Shown: positions 36,894 through 49,782, numbered from the stretch's first letter. The stretch is 64,000 nucleotides of DNA from Lenisia limosa (GCA_001655205.1 LPNZ01006811.1:1-64000); one strand, 5' to 3'. The notes: a model not told the origin generated them from the sequence alone. Program-made: numbers and translations.

Positions 36894-39800
36894 TTATGGC
36901 GATTTTGATGAATTTATTTTGAAAATTAAAATAAACAGACTGACTGGGAATCCGAGCCGAAAATCTGGTTTATCAACCTGCTTTAAAAAGTATGTAAGAG
37001 AGAATCGATATATCATATTATTTCTATAATATAAGTCATTTTTGGGACCAGATAAACCAGTACCCACGTTTGGAAGAGGGACAGTTCGAGAGGATGGCAT
37101 GGCTGAAGGACTTTGGACCACTCCGGTGAGGCTGCAAAAGTTCTCAACCTAACTTGTAATCCTGAAAACAACTTTCAACACTGCCTCATCCCTTCGAACC
37201 TGCAGAAGAACACGAAGGCCTTCCTCGCTCGAGACGTAGCGACACAGATGCGGCACGGGTCTCTGAGGAAGGACGATGGTCGAGACTGGGGGCTGTTATC
37301 GGATTGAAGCCAGATATAAAGCATACTGTGGATGTTGCCGTGCTAAAGAGAACCACGTCGGCTTGTGAGCCTTGGTACTCATCCACAGTGAACGTTTCAA
37401 TATCAATCCGACGGGTCTGATGGGTGAGGAAAGAGAAGTGCCAACCTTGAGAGCCGCTTTGATCTCAGACTTTTGCCTTTTGTACGGAGTGATAGCTACA
37501 ATCTGGAGCAATTATCAAATATACTCCATCCATTGCTTCATACCCTGTGAAACCTGTCAAAAGAAGCCTACACTGAGATCCTTGTTTTTGCTCTGGAGAG
37601 TCTGAGCCACCTGTGCTAGAGAAGCAGCCTCAACTGAGTTTGACTCTGTCATTCCTGTGGGTGTGGTGAGTCACGTGAGTTTCATCACGGAGGTCCAGTT
37701 TCACAGATTTTGACAAATATGATATAGATTCAAATTCAAATGTAGGGAAATTGGCTAACCCGTGTGTCTCCTACCTTCGGTCTGCACATTCACAACACTG
37801 GCTCTGGCGGTCAGAGGGAGAGGAGTGGAAAATGACGCAACCCCTGGCAGGTCCTTGAGAACTGGCGTGTATCTAGGAATGTGTTATAAAGGTCCTTGAG
37901 AACTGGCGTGTATCTAGGAATGTGTTATAAAAAAACTGCGAACAAATAGTATCACAGAAAGAAACCAACCTCCATCGGTACATATCTGCAATATCTCCGT
38001 GAGCTCTTCCCTGGTAATCCAAGGTGATCAGCTTTGCTCCAGCACTAATCAGTCGGGTGAACAGTGACTGATTATAGCCACCTGTATTCCTGAGGGGGTG
38101 AGATGCTAGGTCCCCAACAGGATAAACCAAAAGACAAGACAAACCTTATGATTGGGTCCTTTACGAGAGGACTCAGCTGTAAGGGGTCGCCAATAAACAA
38201 ATACCTATATGATAATGAGGAGAGAGATAAACCCCATACCTTGACGATTTGAGAATGAAGAGGGGAAGTACTTCTGTTTCGAGAACCTTTGCTGCCTCCT
38301 CCACAACCACTAAATTGTCACAATATGCTCAGTTACAGATACCACAGCATATTCACAGTGACCACTCACCAATGTCAATACCAACCTTCTTGAGGGTGTG
38401 GAGCCGCAATGCTGCCCCGTTGATAGTAGCGGCAATCACTAACAGCGTAAACTGATATTTAAACAAACCTTTGCTGTGTTTCATGCGGGCTATTTCTTGG
38501 TCTGACGATGGCATGAGGAAGAAGGTGACAAGGTACATACTACATGGTGAGATACATAGTTTGCTCAAGAGAAATAAAAAACAGTAGCTCCCACAGTCTC
38601 ATAAATTTCTTATCCACCGTTTTGATCGAATCTGGTGTCATGCTAAATCGTTTAAGAGAAAAAAGGAAATCAGTGTGACTGGGGCAATGCATCTCGCAAA
38701 CTGTTTGCTGTTGATTTCTAAAATATTTTCATTAGCCACAGCATTCCACTCCGAGCCGCCTGAGTTGGGTGAAAGAGGAAAAAGGAAGCAGTTGATTAAA
38801 GAAAATAGTATGGAATAATACTATTATAGGTATTAAAACACACAACTGACCGTTTCGCGCAGCGCGTGCAATGAGGGCCCATCTTCTTTCAATGAACATC
38901 TTGATCTGACCACTTGCCTTGGACAACCCCTTCAAAAACACGTCATTGGAATGCTTATTCACTTCGTATGCAGGAAGCCTGAAGTAGATTACAAGAGCAT
39001 AATAAAACCCTCCAAACATTGAGATGATTTTCGCGAATCTTCCGAAGTGGTTAGCTATGAGGTCGGAATGAAGAGAACCGTACTCATTTCGATCGCGTTC
39101 AAGCCGACCCCTGTTGGTGAGTCGCTCTGACTCTGGACTGGCTGCAGAGGTGATGGGACAATCAATGAAAACGGCATGTTCCGTTGAACCCACCCTGACG
39201 CCCAACACGCAGCACCTCAATGTTCAATGCAGAGAGTCGACTCACCAGCTGGTCCAACGCCTGGTTGCGGTCAGATGGGAAGGGCAGTACTAGAGACACA
39301 TACCTGATTGGAATGGGCAGTCACGAGCATTTTCTGGTTCTTCTGAAGGCAAAAAGACGCGTACAGCACTCGCATGGCTTGAACAGCAACATCCGTCTTA
39401 CCTACGGGATTAGATAGCAGGGTGAGGAAATAATGTAGTTGTTCCTCATATAGTATACATATGATTGAATTACCACGTATCTTCTATTTGGTATTCCTAG
39501 TATTGTCATTTGCCGTACCAACCAGTGCCCGGAGGTCCCATGACGGCAGTAAGTCGGCTGCAGAGGCTCGCGGAAATTACGTCCTTGATTGTGAAAAGAT
39601 TGGTTGAATCCTCACCTTCTGAGCATCGTACAGTTCAATGCCTGGAGCCTAAAGTGTGAGTGGGTAGAACCACGCGATATTCCTTAAAGATTTTGCAAAC
39701 TTTGTCGGGCGAGAAGAAAATCGGAGTGAGATTGCAGTTAGGTATGGTAAGAGTGGCTCTTTTTTGGAAATCTCCTCCGAATGACAATGTCGATTGTGGT

Positions 39801-42800
39801 ACTTGATTGGTGAGGCTCAAAACATATCATCATTGACCCAAATGATGCAAGATATGTATGACCATAGGCCAACAGATATCGGTAAATCTTCTGATGAGAT
39901 CAGTGATGTGAGGAAAAAGTCCGCACAAATCAAGGGTTGGGAGGTCTTTGGATGGCAATGTTGTCTACACGGCGTAAGGACTACGATGAGTGGTAGTAAG
40001 TCAGAAAACTCCCGAAGACATACCTGTATTTCTCTAACTTTCTCTGGAGTGACAGAAGCCAAAAGCACCGGTTCGATTGGTCCTAAATCGCACTGACTAT
40101 CCGCCTGGAGAGTCAAACAGTGGGAGCAGTTAACCTACCAATGAGGCCACCGCTCGAGTGGTGTGTAGATAAGAGGATGATGTGGGTGGTGGGACAAAGA
40201 GACAGTTGAATGAGGGTGACGAAGGGATGAGGGAGGCCTGCATAGCAAGACGAAGAGTTGTTTGACCTGATAAATAAGAATTGTTTGAGGTTGTACTGAA
40301 TACGCTTTTGACTCATGCAGATTTGTACTCACCATCTTTGTACAAAGGAGTCCTGTGGAGGGAGGCGCCTCTGAAGGTTTGAACCTGAAAAGCAGAAGTA
40401 AGGATTGAGAAATGAGAGAAAACCATAAACAAGAGCGTACCTTATTGTTGTCCAGTTCGACGAGGAAGACAATTGCTCCATGGTGGACCTAATCACAATT
40501 AGACTTTGACACGGAGTTGTAGGTAAAAGATGAGATGAATTGACACTAATTTTGCATTTCTCATTTCTTTTTTTATAGTTCTTGTAATACTATACAGTAT
40601 CAGATATATTCAAAAAATATATCATATGATATATGAAACACAGCCTTTCATACTCCATTGACTCCGAACTGCACTAAAGCTGAACACTCTCGGTACTCTT
40701 CAAGCTGATGTTGAGTCAGATTGAAATGAGAAAAGAAGTAATGTGGAGCCATTCACATAACATTCAAGCAATTACTAGTCCCAAATGCACAAGAATGCAA
40801 CAGCAAAAACTCACATCAAAAATGACCTTCTTTTCAGAGGCGGCAAATGACACTAAAGGGTACAGAGATCCGTTGTCAGGCTGGTGAACTGGCTTGACTA
40901 AAGGGTGTAGTTGGTAAGGGTAGGTAATTAAAAAGTACTTACGGGTGCTTTTGGTCACAGCTGGGCTGAGACTTTCGAGTAAGTCAGAAACACTCAGGGA
41001 TTCTTTGTCATTTGATTGGGCTACAATGTTAGCGATAGTGAATCGATAGTCATCAGCTCTATTCGAACTGTGATGAACCATCTACTCACAAACCAACCAA
41101 ATTGTGTTGTCGATGAACAATACTCTGACGCGAGACTATCAAAGGCTTCCCACAATGATGATGCAAGACATGCCTGACAGTGGTCAATTACATGAATTGA
41201 CTCACTCTAAAGAGACAACAGTTGCGCAGGGCCAGATCGAGCCTCGAAAGATAGGTTACTGATAGTCTTGGCAAATAAGCGCCGCCGTGACAAACGGAGA
41301 GAAGAAGACTTTCTACTATATGAGACTGCAATATTGGGAACACATTGCTCTTGAGCCTCACCATCTGGAAAAGGTGTTGATAATCCTGAAGACTCTCTCA
41401 CAACTTGGCTAAACCTGAAAATGAAATTTTAAGCTCAACTGACCAACCATTCTATTTCTTCTTTTGAGACATACGAGCCAACCGATAATGCTGAAGGCAA
41501 ACGGAGGAAACCAACCTAGGAAGTGACCCTTTCACACAACAGTATGATACAATAAATAATAACATTCCAAACCGTGTTAATTGCCAGGTGGCCAGCTGCT
41601 GTTCTCAGCCATTTTTGGGCGATGGTGGGGAGACGAATAGAATACTCCAAGACCGCCGTGCACAGTGGGGCAAGGGTGAAACTACTGAATTAATGCATTC
41701 ACGACAAGGAAACAAACCCTTCTGATTGTCCATAGAACACAATGAGCCACGAAATGAGTTGTGGCGACGATGTCTGCGATCACATGCGATAAGAAAAGTA
41801 TAAATGGATGGAGCACATGCATAATTGATAAACAATATCAACAATACCAAAACACTATTCTCCCAATCGCTACCATCTAACCAGCTGATTTACCCACCTG
41901 TGATGTTATGCTCAGGAATAGCTTCATGATTGAGATGAGAGTGATAGCATTGAAAGGGCTGGAGACTGGCATTTTCTGTTGATGTTAGTTATCACTGACA
42001 TAGACTACCGCAATACTGAGTGCTTTTACAAGGAGTTGTTCAATCGAGCTTGGACATTTTTGGTGCTTGTATGTTTTCTAAATGATGATACTGGCAATGG
42101 GAACAAAATGACAACCAGGTCATAAACATGCTTACTAGGACCCTTCTGCAGTGGTCAAATTGGTAGAGCAATTCGGCTAAGTGCGAGCTTTTGAATACGT
42201 CGGACATTTCTAAAACAGTCAAGAATATGGAATTAGGCCAAATCCAGCAAAAAGGCCTACCCTTAGCCTTGGAGTCCACCACGAAAGGCCGCATGAGAAC
42301 TTCACCAGTGCAACCTCGAAGAAAGCCTACCGCTTTTGGGCTGACCCAGTTAGAGGCAGTAAATACATCCCAATAAAGGCTGTTCTCAAATATGTATTAT
42401 GTTGTGAATTCCAACTTGATGACAAGGCATGAAAGAAACTCGGAAGCAATTCTGCAGTCTGACGTTGTCAAGCCTCGGCTGAGAGAGTCAGCAACATGGC
42501 GATACATACACATGCACGCAATGTGTCATCATTTTTCCTAACTATTCCCCAAAAGACAGAAAAATACACAACAAACAAAGCCAATGCACCATGCAACAGC
42601 TGAAAGGTGATCCACAAGCGCCTGTCCAAACGACACTGACGAGCCGGAGGGGAACCTGACGTCATCAATATATTTTTTAGGATAACCAACTTAATCTCTT
42701 TTTGAAGCAATTCATCCATTTCAGCATTTTCATATTGATATGTTGTTGATTTCAACTAAAGAGTCATTTAATACAGATCGCGAAGAAGGCTTACCCTCTG

Positions 42801-43507
42801 TGTCATTACGGCCATGGCAACAATTACAAAAGTCTTCCAGGGCTTATTAGAGAATACCTCCTAGTCGTAAGGAGAATAGTGTACCACTGTATACCTCAAA
42901 GAGCTTCATTGCAACAATTGACATAAAATCGGCATTATGAAGGGTTTGAACAGCCTCATTGACCGGACAAAATAGCTCACTTCTATACCATTAGCAATGA
43001 AGAGTCTCAAACCGTTGTGTTTCTGATAACTTGTCGGAATTTGAGGTGGTGAGAATGTCAGTAGTGATAACAATATTGTGTTCAGGAGGAAAGGCGATAA
43101 TGGCTTTGATGGATGCGGGAAGGGAGTCCATCTGCCTCTGAGACAGGAGCTCAGCCAATAAAGTTCCAGCATCCTATTATCAGTTATATATAGCAATGGG
43201 AGATAAAAAAACAAGGTTGTACGTGGCCGACTAATATTATTCTGAAATTAGAAATATAACAAGCTAATAATACCACCGTATAAAATGATCTTACCTGTGG
43301 AGCAATTAAGGTATGAAGTGACAGAAGAGCTGCCAATATTGTTTCTTGGTCGAATGCTTTGGTTGGGCTTTTAGGGAAACTGTTGCGTAAAGAGGAAGGG
43401 CTCAAGCAAGGACACACAGTATCCATCTCTTCCACTCACCCATTGCTGCCAAAGCCCCAAATCTGCTTGAGTAACCCCAGACAGTGCCCTCTTGCGACAC
43501 CTTCCAT
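36894..43507 (-). CDS. AQR: Aquarius-type intron-binding RNA helicase (IBP160)
   Basis: SF1 helicase of the spliceosome that binds introns near the branch point. The start ATG 43507 reads MEGVARGHCLGLLKQIWGFG, splicing to FPKSPTKAFDQETILAALLS. The N-terminal half (about 40000-43500) is helical and poorly conserved, as expected for the ARM-like region. Helicase motifs are clear: Walker A MGPPGTG joined to KTDVAVQAMRVLYASF (about 39360-39555), LVTAHSNQALDQL (about 39240-39330), a Walker B-type VVEEAAKVLETEVLPLFI (about 38250-38310), LFIGDPLQLSPLVKDP (about 38160-38205), YNQSLFTRLISAGAKLITLD (about 38020-38080), QGRAHGDIADMYRWRY, YQGSQADVVLFSTA (about 37335-37380) and motif VI RICVATSRARKAFVF (about 37205-37250). 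The QSLFTR...DYQGRA...MYRWRY run is characteristic of Aquarius. A 41-bp tandem duplication overlaps one acceptor. The 3' end is uncertain. Confidence 0.9.
37849..37930. repeat. Exact 41-bp tandem duplication across a splice acceptor
   Basis: Unit AGGTCCTTGAGAACTGGCGT... occurs at 37849-37889 and again, identically, at 37890-37930. On the minus strand each copy carries the acceptor ACATTCCTAG followed by the exon start ATACACGCCAG. Using the copy nearest the exon body gives RYTPVLKDLPG in frame; using the other adds 41 nt and shifts the frame. Confidence 0.85.
40598..40642. repeat. TATCATATGATATA palindromic repeat
   Basis: CAGATATATTC then ATATATCATATGATATAT, an AT-rich palindrome of the dispersed family, within an intron or spacer of the Aquarius gene. 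Confidence 0.55.
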
Positions 43508-43903
43508 CTTAGGTTGTCATTCTCTAATATGGTATGATATGAATGGTAAAAGTGGACACTCTGGTATTATTCAAATTGAAATGTGTGTCAAATGCAATTG
43601 TGTGTTGGTCAAATGATTCAAATCATGTCAAATTGCTGTCAAAAAGTCGTGTTGTGAGTTCCCTGTTCGCCGGCGGGACTAACTCCGATTTCATGGAACC
43701 GGAGAGGAGGACCCGGCAGCGGATCGGGAAGCGTGACGCAGTTGGGGGTTAGTGAGTAAAATAATACTAGGGTTTCGGTCAACCAAGTATTAAATTTAAA
43801 TGAAAAGTTTCGATTTTCTTTCTGTTCAATTTATTCAGAAGAATTAAAACGATTAGTTAACACAAATAGCGTAGTTTTAGCGGTACAAAACCACTCATTG
43901 AAT
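43508..43903. promoter_or_regulatory. Divergent promoter (AQR / calpain-7 relative)
   Basis: 396 bp between the two start codons. A plus ORF (43543-43752) crosses it without splice context and is treated as chance. No TATA box is clear. Confidence 0.4.
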
Positions 43904-46900
43904 ATGAGCGACCCCTATGAAGAGGGATTCACTGCTGCAAATACAGCAGTTGAGCTTGATAAGAAGAAAAATCCTCGCGAAGCGTTTCAGCATTACGTAA
44001 AAGTAGGTGTTTTCATTTCTGTTCACTAAATTCCGTAAGGCGGTGCAGTTAATTTTGACTGCTGTTTCAAAGGATAATTCGCAAGTACGAAAAGAATCAG
44101 CCAAGAAGCGCGTCGATGACCTTCTCAAAAGAGCTGAAGTTATCAAGAAACAAGTCCCCAGCGGGCCCCCTGCTGCTGAACAACCCTCGATAATAGGATT
44201 CAACCCGTCCAACCCATTCCTCCCATCAGTGCCGTCCTCCACCCCCACCCATAGTCGGCCCTCGGTCTTGGCTATACAGCCCCAGCCAGCAGCACCCCCA
44301 ATGGCTATCGACTCCCAGATCCCAAGATTACTCCCAACATGGTGGCAAAAAGCAACAGAAGAAGTCAACGCTGCCGTGAAATATGACAAGGAAAACAAGA
44401 TTAACACTGCCCTTCAGCATTACAAAAAGGCAATTGAATGGTTGATGAAGGTTGGGGGGGGGGGGGGNNNNNNNNNNNNNNNNNNNNNNNNNNNNNNNNN
44501 NNNNNNNNNNNNNNNNNNNNNNNNNNNNNNNNNNNNNNNNNNNNNNNNNNNNNNNNNNNNNNNNNNTGGAGCCCATTTCTAAAACATTTGCACTTCTGCA
44601 GTTTGACGGGGTTTGAATTGATCTGAATTTTGCCATGTGATATTGGTCGATGCACCTGTTGATCTTCATAGTTAAGCTCTGATGAGTCTAGGTAATGGCA
44701 AATGAGCCTGATAAGACAAAGGTATCACTTGTCAGAGAGCATGTGAGCTTTGGAGAAGGGGTCAAACAGAGGAATTTTCGGGAATGAATATTGCTTAAGC
44801 CAGGCTGAAGTAATATGACATGTAACTCCAAACAAACATTGCATAATTATAGCACAAATATAATGTAGTATCCAGTGTAAAAACAAGTGCTAAGGGTGAG
44901 TACTTAAATTTGTTGACGTTTCAGACTGTCAGTGTTATGGATCGTGCTGAATGTATCAAGTTCACCCTCTTCCCTCCAAAGCTTCCCTCAGGCAGACTGG
45001 ATCCCAAACCTGTAAGCTTGTGTGTCTATCGCTGATTCTTATTGCCGACCAGACCACTGCCAAATACCAAATCATATATCATATGTCAATGATATCAGGG
45101 GTTCTTTTTTTAAAAAAAAAACAATAATTCCATTTCGATAAACTATTGATGGTAACAACTCTAGATTATTCAAAAGCCAATTCCCACGCTTGCTGCTGCG
45201 GATCTTTCCAATCTCTTGATTCAAACTGCCCAGCGTCCTCGTTCTCTGTCCAGTTCAGTTCCCTCTGTTCCGACTGCTCCGACAGTTCCGACAGTTCCGA
45301 CATCACAAATTCCAGCCACCCAAATGCCAATCCCCCAAATGCCGGCACCCCCCACGGACAACCAGGATGTTAACGCAGCAGCCCAGTTGTTCGCAACACT
45401 TCCGTCGATTCCGTCCAAAATGCCGTCACCAGTCCCATTCAGCACGCCCAAGGTTGAGCACGTAACTTGTGACGTGTATAACACGGAATGGGTCACCGAG
45501 CCGCAATACGTCGCCCAAATAGCCAAGTGTCGCAATGCCATGGGTTTGGATTGCCCAGGACTTACGATCCCATCTTTCCAGAAATTCATTGTTCCTGAGA
45601 TCCTTCCCAATGTGGCAAGTGTCTGGAGTGACCCTCGTGGCAACCCCTTTTTACCAAGTTCATCCGGCGGCGTGTCGTGGGTGCGGCCACATGCTGCCAT
45701 CGGCTCAGATGTTGCTCTTACCACTTTTGACGCCCGCCAGTCTGCCGAACCAGTCTGCATTCCCCAACTTCCGACCCTCGACCGTGATGGCCTTCCGGTC
45801 TCACGCCCGCCGCTCGAACAGGACGTACCATCCTGGCTGTCGTTGCCCTCGACCTACACCATGCGTCAAGCGTGTCTTGCGGTCAGCATGGAGGCGTGTA
45901 CGGCCTTAGAGCGCCACTCAGGCAACATGATCATATCCGATGCCGTAATGTGGAAAGCAGGCAGGTTCACGTTGAGAGCGTTCATCAACGGTACAGTTTA
46001 TTTCTAATCTGGCTAAGTAACGTTTTAGGACAAACAAGAGGTCTCACCACTAGTGATGAACTCCCGACCTGTAAGTTTTGTGTTATTCTCACCACCCAGG
46101 TAAATCAAAACCGTTGTTTATGACAAGTTCGATTGGGCCTGAAGTCTGGCCTGGAGCGGTGGAGAAGGTCAGGTTATTTCTATTTCATATCCGCACAAGG
46201 CTTCAGTTACTGTTTTAGGTCATGTGTAGCTTATATGGTGGTTATTCTGGATCGCCAATCCCATCCAGGGACACCCTTGTTGCTCTTACAGTTTGTTTGT
46301 TTTTAAACCTCAATCAGCAATAACACTTTAGGGATGGGTTCCTGAGAGACTTGACATTCAACCACGATCCACTGATCCATTAGCCCCAAAAGACCCCGCA
46401 ATGGACCGTTTGCACTCCGCAGTCACCAAATCAACGGGCATCGCCGTGATGGCCGCCTGTAGAACTACCACCGGCCTGCCGTCATGGGCCTGTCTTGCTG
46501 TCATCAACTCACGTATTATCAAGTCCACAAACGAGGTCCTGGTCGCCGGCCCGAAGAGATGGCTTCAGGTACGTCCGTGCTACCAGGGTCCTCACTTTCT
46601 AGGCTGCAGTCGGAATAGGAAAGTTCAGATCCTTGGCTTCCGAGTCGGGTTCCGAAGGCTCGGATGGAGTTCCACGAATGTCCGGCGAGATGATGACCGC
46701 ATGGCTGAATTGGGAACAGATCCAAAGTGTTTTCTCGGCAGTGGATATTGTCTGGACTCCCTCAAGGTTTAGCGGTAGGCAGTGAGCATTATTATTGGAG
46801 GCACCATTCAGACAGTGGTGCACAGAGTTGTAGAAAACTGATTATTGTAGATACTACATGATATATATACTACATGATATATACTACATGATATAGTATA

Positions 46901-48455
46901 TAGTATACATATATTCTGTAATATAAGTGTAGCTATGATTGGATATCATATAAGCTTTTCTCTCTTTTCATTCCCACACATTTATTAACCCATTAGCCTG
47001 TCGTTCTGGTCTAATGGAAACTGTGTCATGGAGCAGCGTATCCGACAATGATGACGGCATCTTAACCACAATGCCACAGTGGAAGGTCGAAACATCTGCT
47101 CCAAGCCCTACGAAGGTGCTTGTTGATTATGGTTTTAATTGCCTTGCCTTTTGGGTGACCAAAGCCAACAGTGTAGATCTGGGTTTTACTTGAGGCGCAT
47201 CTTCCCCCCATAGGCTTTGGGCCGGATCATGATCGTTGTTCCGTATTAGGACCACTGGTCGGACTCAAGGCGTTCACGCACAAACGGGGAAGGTTGGCGT
47301 GTTTTTTGGCCTCATCTTCTCTAGACGGGTCACTGGATCTGAGCGAAGTATTGCATCACAGTCCCCTCTCAACAGCCGGTTCATTCTTCTTCCCCTCAAT
47401 ATTCCACAGGTTTGTATGTTATATATAGTTACTCTGAAGGGGACAAGCCACACCGTCGTCTCTGCGGATTTGCGTGCACCTGAGTTCTCATCAACCTTCA
47501 AGGCTGACTTAGACAGCACCAATGTTGGTCATGCCTCACCGCAACGGAGAGTGTTGACGCTTTTTAGGAGATGTTCGCGTTCAAGCAACCTTCAGGTACC
47601 TTCAACGTCTCACTGTCGGCCCTCTCACCGCTCGGATCGGTTGGCCAGACTAACTGGTTTGCTTACTTATCAGGTTACAGTGCACCCAGTTCCTTTTGCT
47701 ACCGAAGGAGGAATCAGTCGAATTCACTCCGAGTGGTCCGAATCGTGTTGCGGTAAAAGGGTATTGATCTTAAAGTTCTTATTCTAGCTGTTTTTGGTCT
47801 TACCCTTCCAGGAGGGATTGGGTCGTTCTCGACACTCAACCCTCACTTCTTCGTTCCTATTCCAGCACAAACTTCAATTACAGTGAGTGAAATAAGCCCT
47901 TTGTTTGCCTTATGTTCTAGATTGAGTTGGATTCCCCCTCCGTCCCGGTGGAGTTAACTGTGTACAAAACGAGCAAAATAGTGGTAGGTGTTGTGGTAAC
48001 CAAGTCAATGGCATTTACAATTCGATCTGACAGTTTCAGTTGATTTCACAAGAGTTCAACCCATCTGACAAAAACTCGGTCATCAAAGTAAGACCCTGGA
48101 TTTCCTACTTATTTGCAGCATTGGCCTCGTGGTGAATCCATTAAACTCCCCCCAACTGCATGGTTGGTGGCCTAAAGGAAATCATTTTGTAAAATTGTAC
48201 TTTTGTATCCCAACGAGGACTATTGTGTAATCCTGGGATGTTTAAGAGCCAATGATTGATGCTTGACCCGCTTTACACCCTAGGTTATCGCGCCCGGTCC
48301 AGTCCAGTTCATGGCCCGAGTCAAACCATTGCGGCCCGGCACGGAGAGTTGCCATCTCCAGCGCAGTAGACAGGGGAGGATTGGTTGTCACTGTCGCCTC
48401 CCCAACAGAATCGCATTTCGGACCGTTTTCTATTACGATCAGAGTGGGAGTGTGA
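43904..48455 (+). CDS. Calpain-7 (PalB-like) relative with two MIT domains, probably inactive
   Basis: Start ATG 43904, MSDPYEEGFTAANTAVELDK. MIT domain 1 continues through REAFQHYVK joined to AVQLILTAVSKDN and RVDDLLKRAEVIKKQ (43904-44155). After a Pro/Ser linker, MIT 2 reads WWQKATEEVNAAVKYDKENK and INTALQHYKKAIEWLMK, then enters a gap (44468-44566). Tandem MIT domains plus a papain-like core are typical of calpain-7, which binds ESCRT-III proteins. Core pieces: YTMRQACLAVSMEACTALER (about 45855-45915) in the position of the catalytic-Cys helix; GRFTLRAFING (45960-45990); GGYSGSPIPSRDTLVALTG joined to WVPERLDI (about 46235-46360), the family's ALTGWIPER element; STGIAVMAACRTTTGLPSWA (about 46430-46490); VLVAGPKRWLQ; and NWEQIQSVFSAVDIVWTP. 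Cys is kept but the expected His (THAY in calpain-7) is Trp, TGG 46485-46487, and the expected Asn (KNPW) is Gly, 46548-46550. Beta-rich C-terminal domains end HFGPFSITIRVGV, stop 48453-48455. Confidence 0.8.
46797..46925 (+). repeat. Dispersed element copy with TACATGATATA tandem tail
   Basis: GTGGTGCACAGAGTTGTAG resembles the first half of the element at 34825-34855. It is followed by at least three ACTACATGATATA units. Intronic in the calpain-7 relative. Confidence 0.6.
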
Positions 48456-48482
48456 CTGGCTACTTGTCATTCAAAAAGAGAC

Positions 48483-48488
48483 AATAAA
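48483..48488 (+). terminator. Polyadenylation signal AATAAA
   Basis: Canonical AATAAA 28 nt after the calpain-7-relative stop codon and only 38 nt before the next gene's ATG. Confidence 0.5.
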
Positions 48489-48525
48489 AGCTTAAAATAA
48501 TACAACCAGCATAGGTGGAGGTGGG

Positions 48526-49782
48526 ATGAGTTCTATTCAGTTAACGTCTCCAGTGGGGCTTGAGAGAAAGTCCCCAGATATGTGAGATGCCATACAGTGG
48601 TCCATCTATTCAGGTACTTTTCGGTAAATTTGTAATCGTGTTAAATTATTTACCCTGTTCTAATTTGGCTTCAGTTAACAAGACGATCACAGAGTGTTTC
48701 CTCAGACCTTCTTCCACAAGTTGTTAAGTTACAGGTGAGTTACTGTCATCCATTTATTTATCTGTACCGAAGTAAAAAAATGTTTCAGTGTTACCCCACA
48801 ACTTTCTTGACTTTTCCAGGCAGTGATTCGAGGCTTCCTGGTCCGACGCAACGCTGATGTGCTGTCTCTGCTCTCAGTAGCATCGGGACTCGCAGCAGTG
48901 AAGAAGGCCGAAACAATGCGCAAACTTGCCCTCAACGACTGCAGACAAGTGGGTAATGTCGATCCCTTATTGTGTAGTGTACGGCCCGGTCAGCACCGAC
49001 GGAGACAATGCTGGATTACGGCGGCTTATTGGCTCGGGCAGAGCGGGTGGTTATGGAAACGAAAGTCTCGCAGGTAGGAGTCTTGTATCCACTCATGTTG
49101 CCAAGGTATTGACAATCTATAACGGGCACCATGACACTCATGACATGCTTCAAGCCCTAAAACCAGACTGGGAACAAGTTGTTGCCCTCTCCGGAGTGGC
49201 AATGCCTTCCAACTCGGTGTGTTCCTTGTCCTGACTTATTGTCCTGTCTTATTGTCCAGGAGTTAGAAAGCCGTCTGAAGTCCATTGAACAAGCTCGCAT
49301 ATACTCCATCCAGCACCCAGCCCTGATACCCCAAGCCAGCACGACACCATTAATGCAGCCGGTATTCGACGATGACCTCCCCAGTTTCCCTTCGATTCCC
49401 TCTGGTGAGCCGGGTCTTTCCCCACTGACTGTTTAGTTTCGGCCCAGGCCCCGCCAGTGTCGTACCCCCAACAGCCGAGCTACCCCATGCCGCCGCAGAC
49501 TTCATACCCTCCCAATCCTGCACCACAGACATCGTATAACCAGGCCTACCCCGCACCCCCTATGTACGGCCAACCCCCAGCCTTCCAGGTTCACGACGGT
49601 AAGCACCCTTCCAAATGCCTTTGATCTCTCCAGGACCCTATCAAACAGCCCCTGGTCTCCCTCCGCAATACAGCAGCCCGCATCTCCAAGACACAGGGTA
49701 CAGCAGCCAGGTGAGACTCCTTTCTTTGCCTCACCAAGTAACAATTCAGCCGGCTTACCAGCCCCATCCTGGCTTCCAATAG
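48526..49782 (+). CDS. IQ-motif protein with Pro/Gln/Tyr-rich tail
   Basis: Start ATG 48526 (MSSIQLTSPVGLERKSPDMY, spanning a short intron). Next exons give TRRSQSVSSDLLPQVVK and then LQAVIRGFLVRR (joined at about 48735/48820), a textbook IQ motif (LQxxxRGxxxR) that would bind calmodulin or a myosin-type light chain. Helical segments follow: LSVASGLAAVKKAETMRKLA (about 48872-48930), YGGLLARAERVVMETKVSQ (about 49015-49074), HHDTHDMLQALKPDWEQVVA (about 49128-49185) and ELESRLKSIEQARIYSIQHP (about 49260-49320). The C-terminus is low-complexity Pro/Tyr/Gln (SYPQQPSYPMPPQTSYPPNP and similar, about 49455-49590), ending AYQPHPGFQ with stop 49780-49782. No enzyme domain seen. It begins only 70 bp after the calpain-7 relative's stop on the same strand. 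Pro/Tyr-rich tails are common in trafficking adaptors, a link I only infer. Confidence 0.65.

Noticed and set aside
43895-44407. 170-codon minus-strand frame over the MIT domains
   Set aside because: Shadow of the plus-strand MIT-coding exon, which has clear domain character and a good start.
45221-45760. 179-codon open frame on the minus strand opposite the calpain-7 relative
   Set aside because: It is the antisense shadow of a long, codon-biased exon; it has no splice context and the plus strand carries recognisable family motifs.
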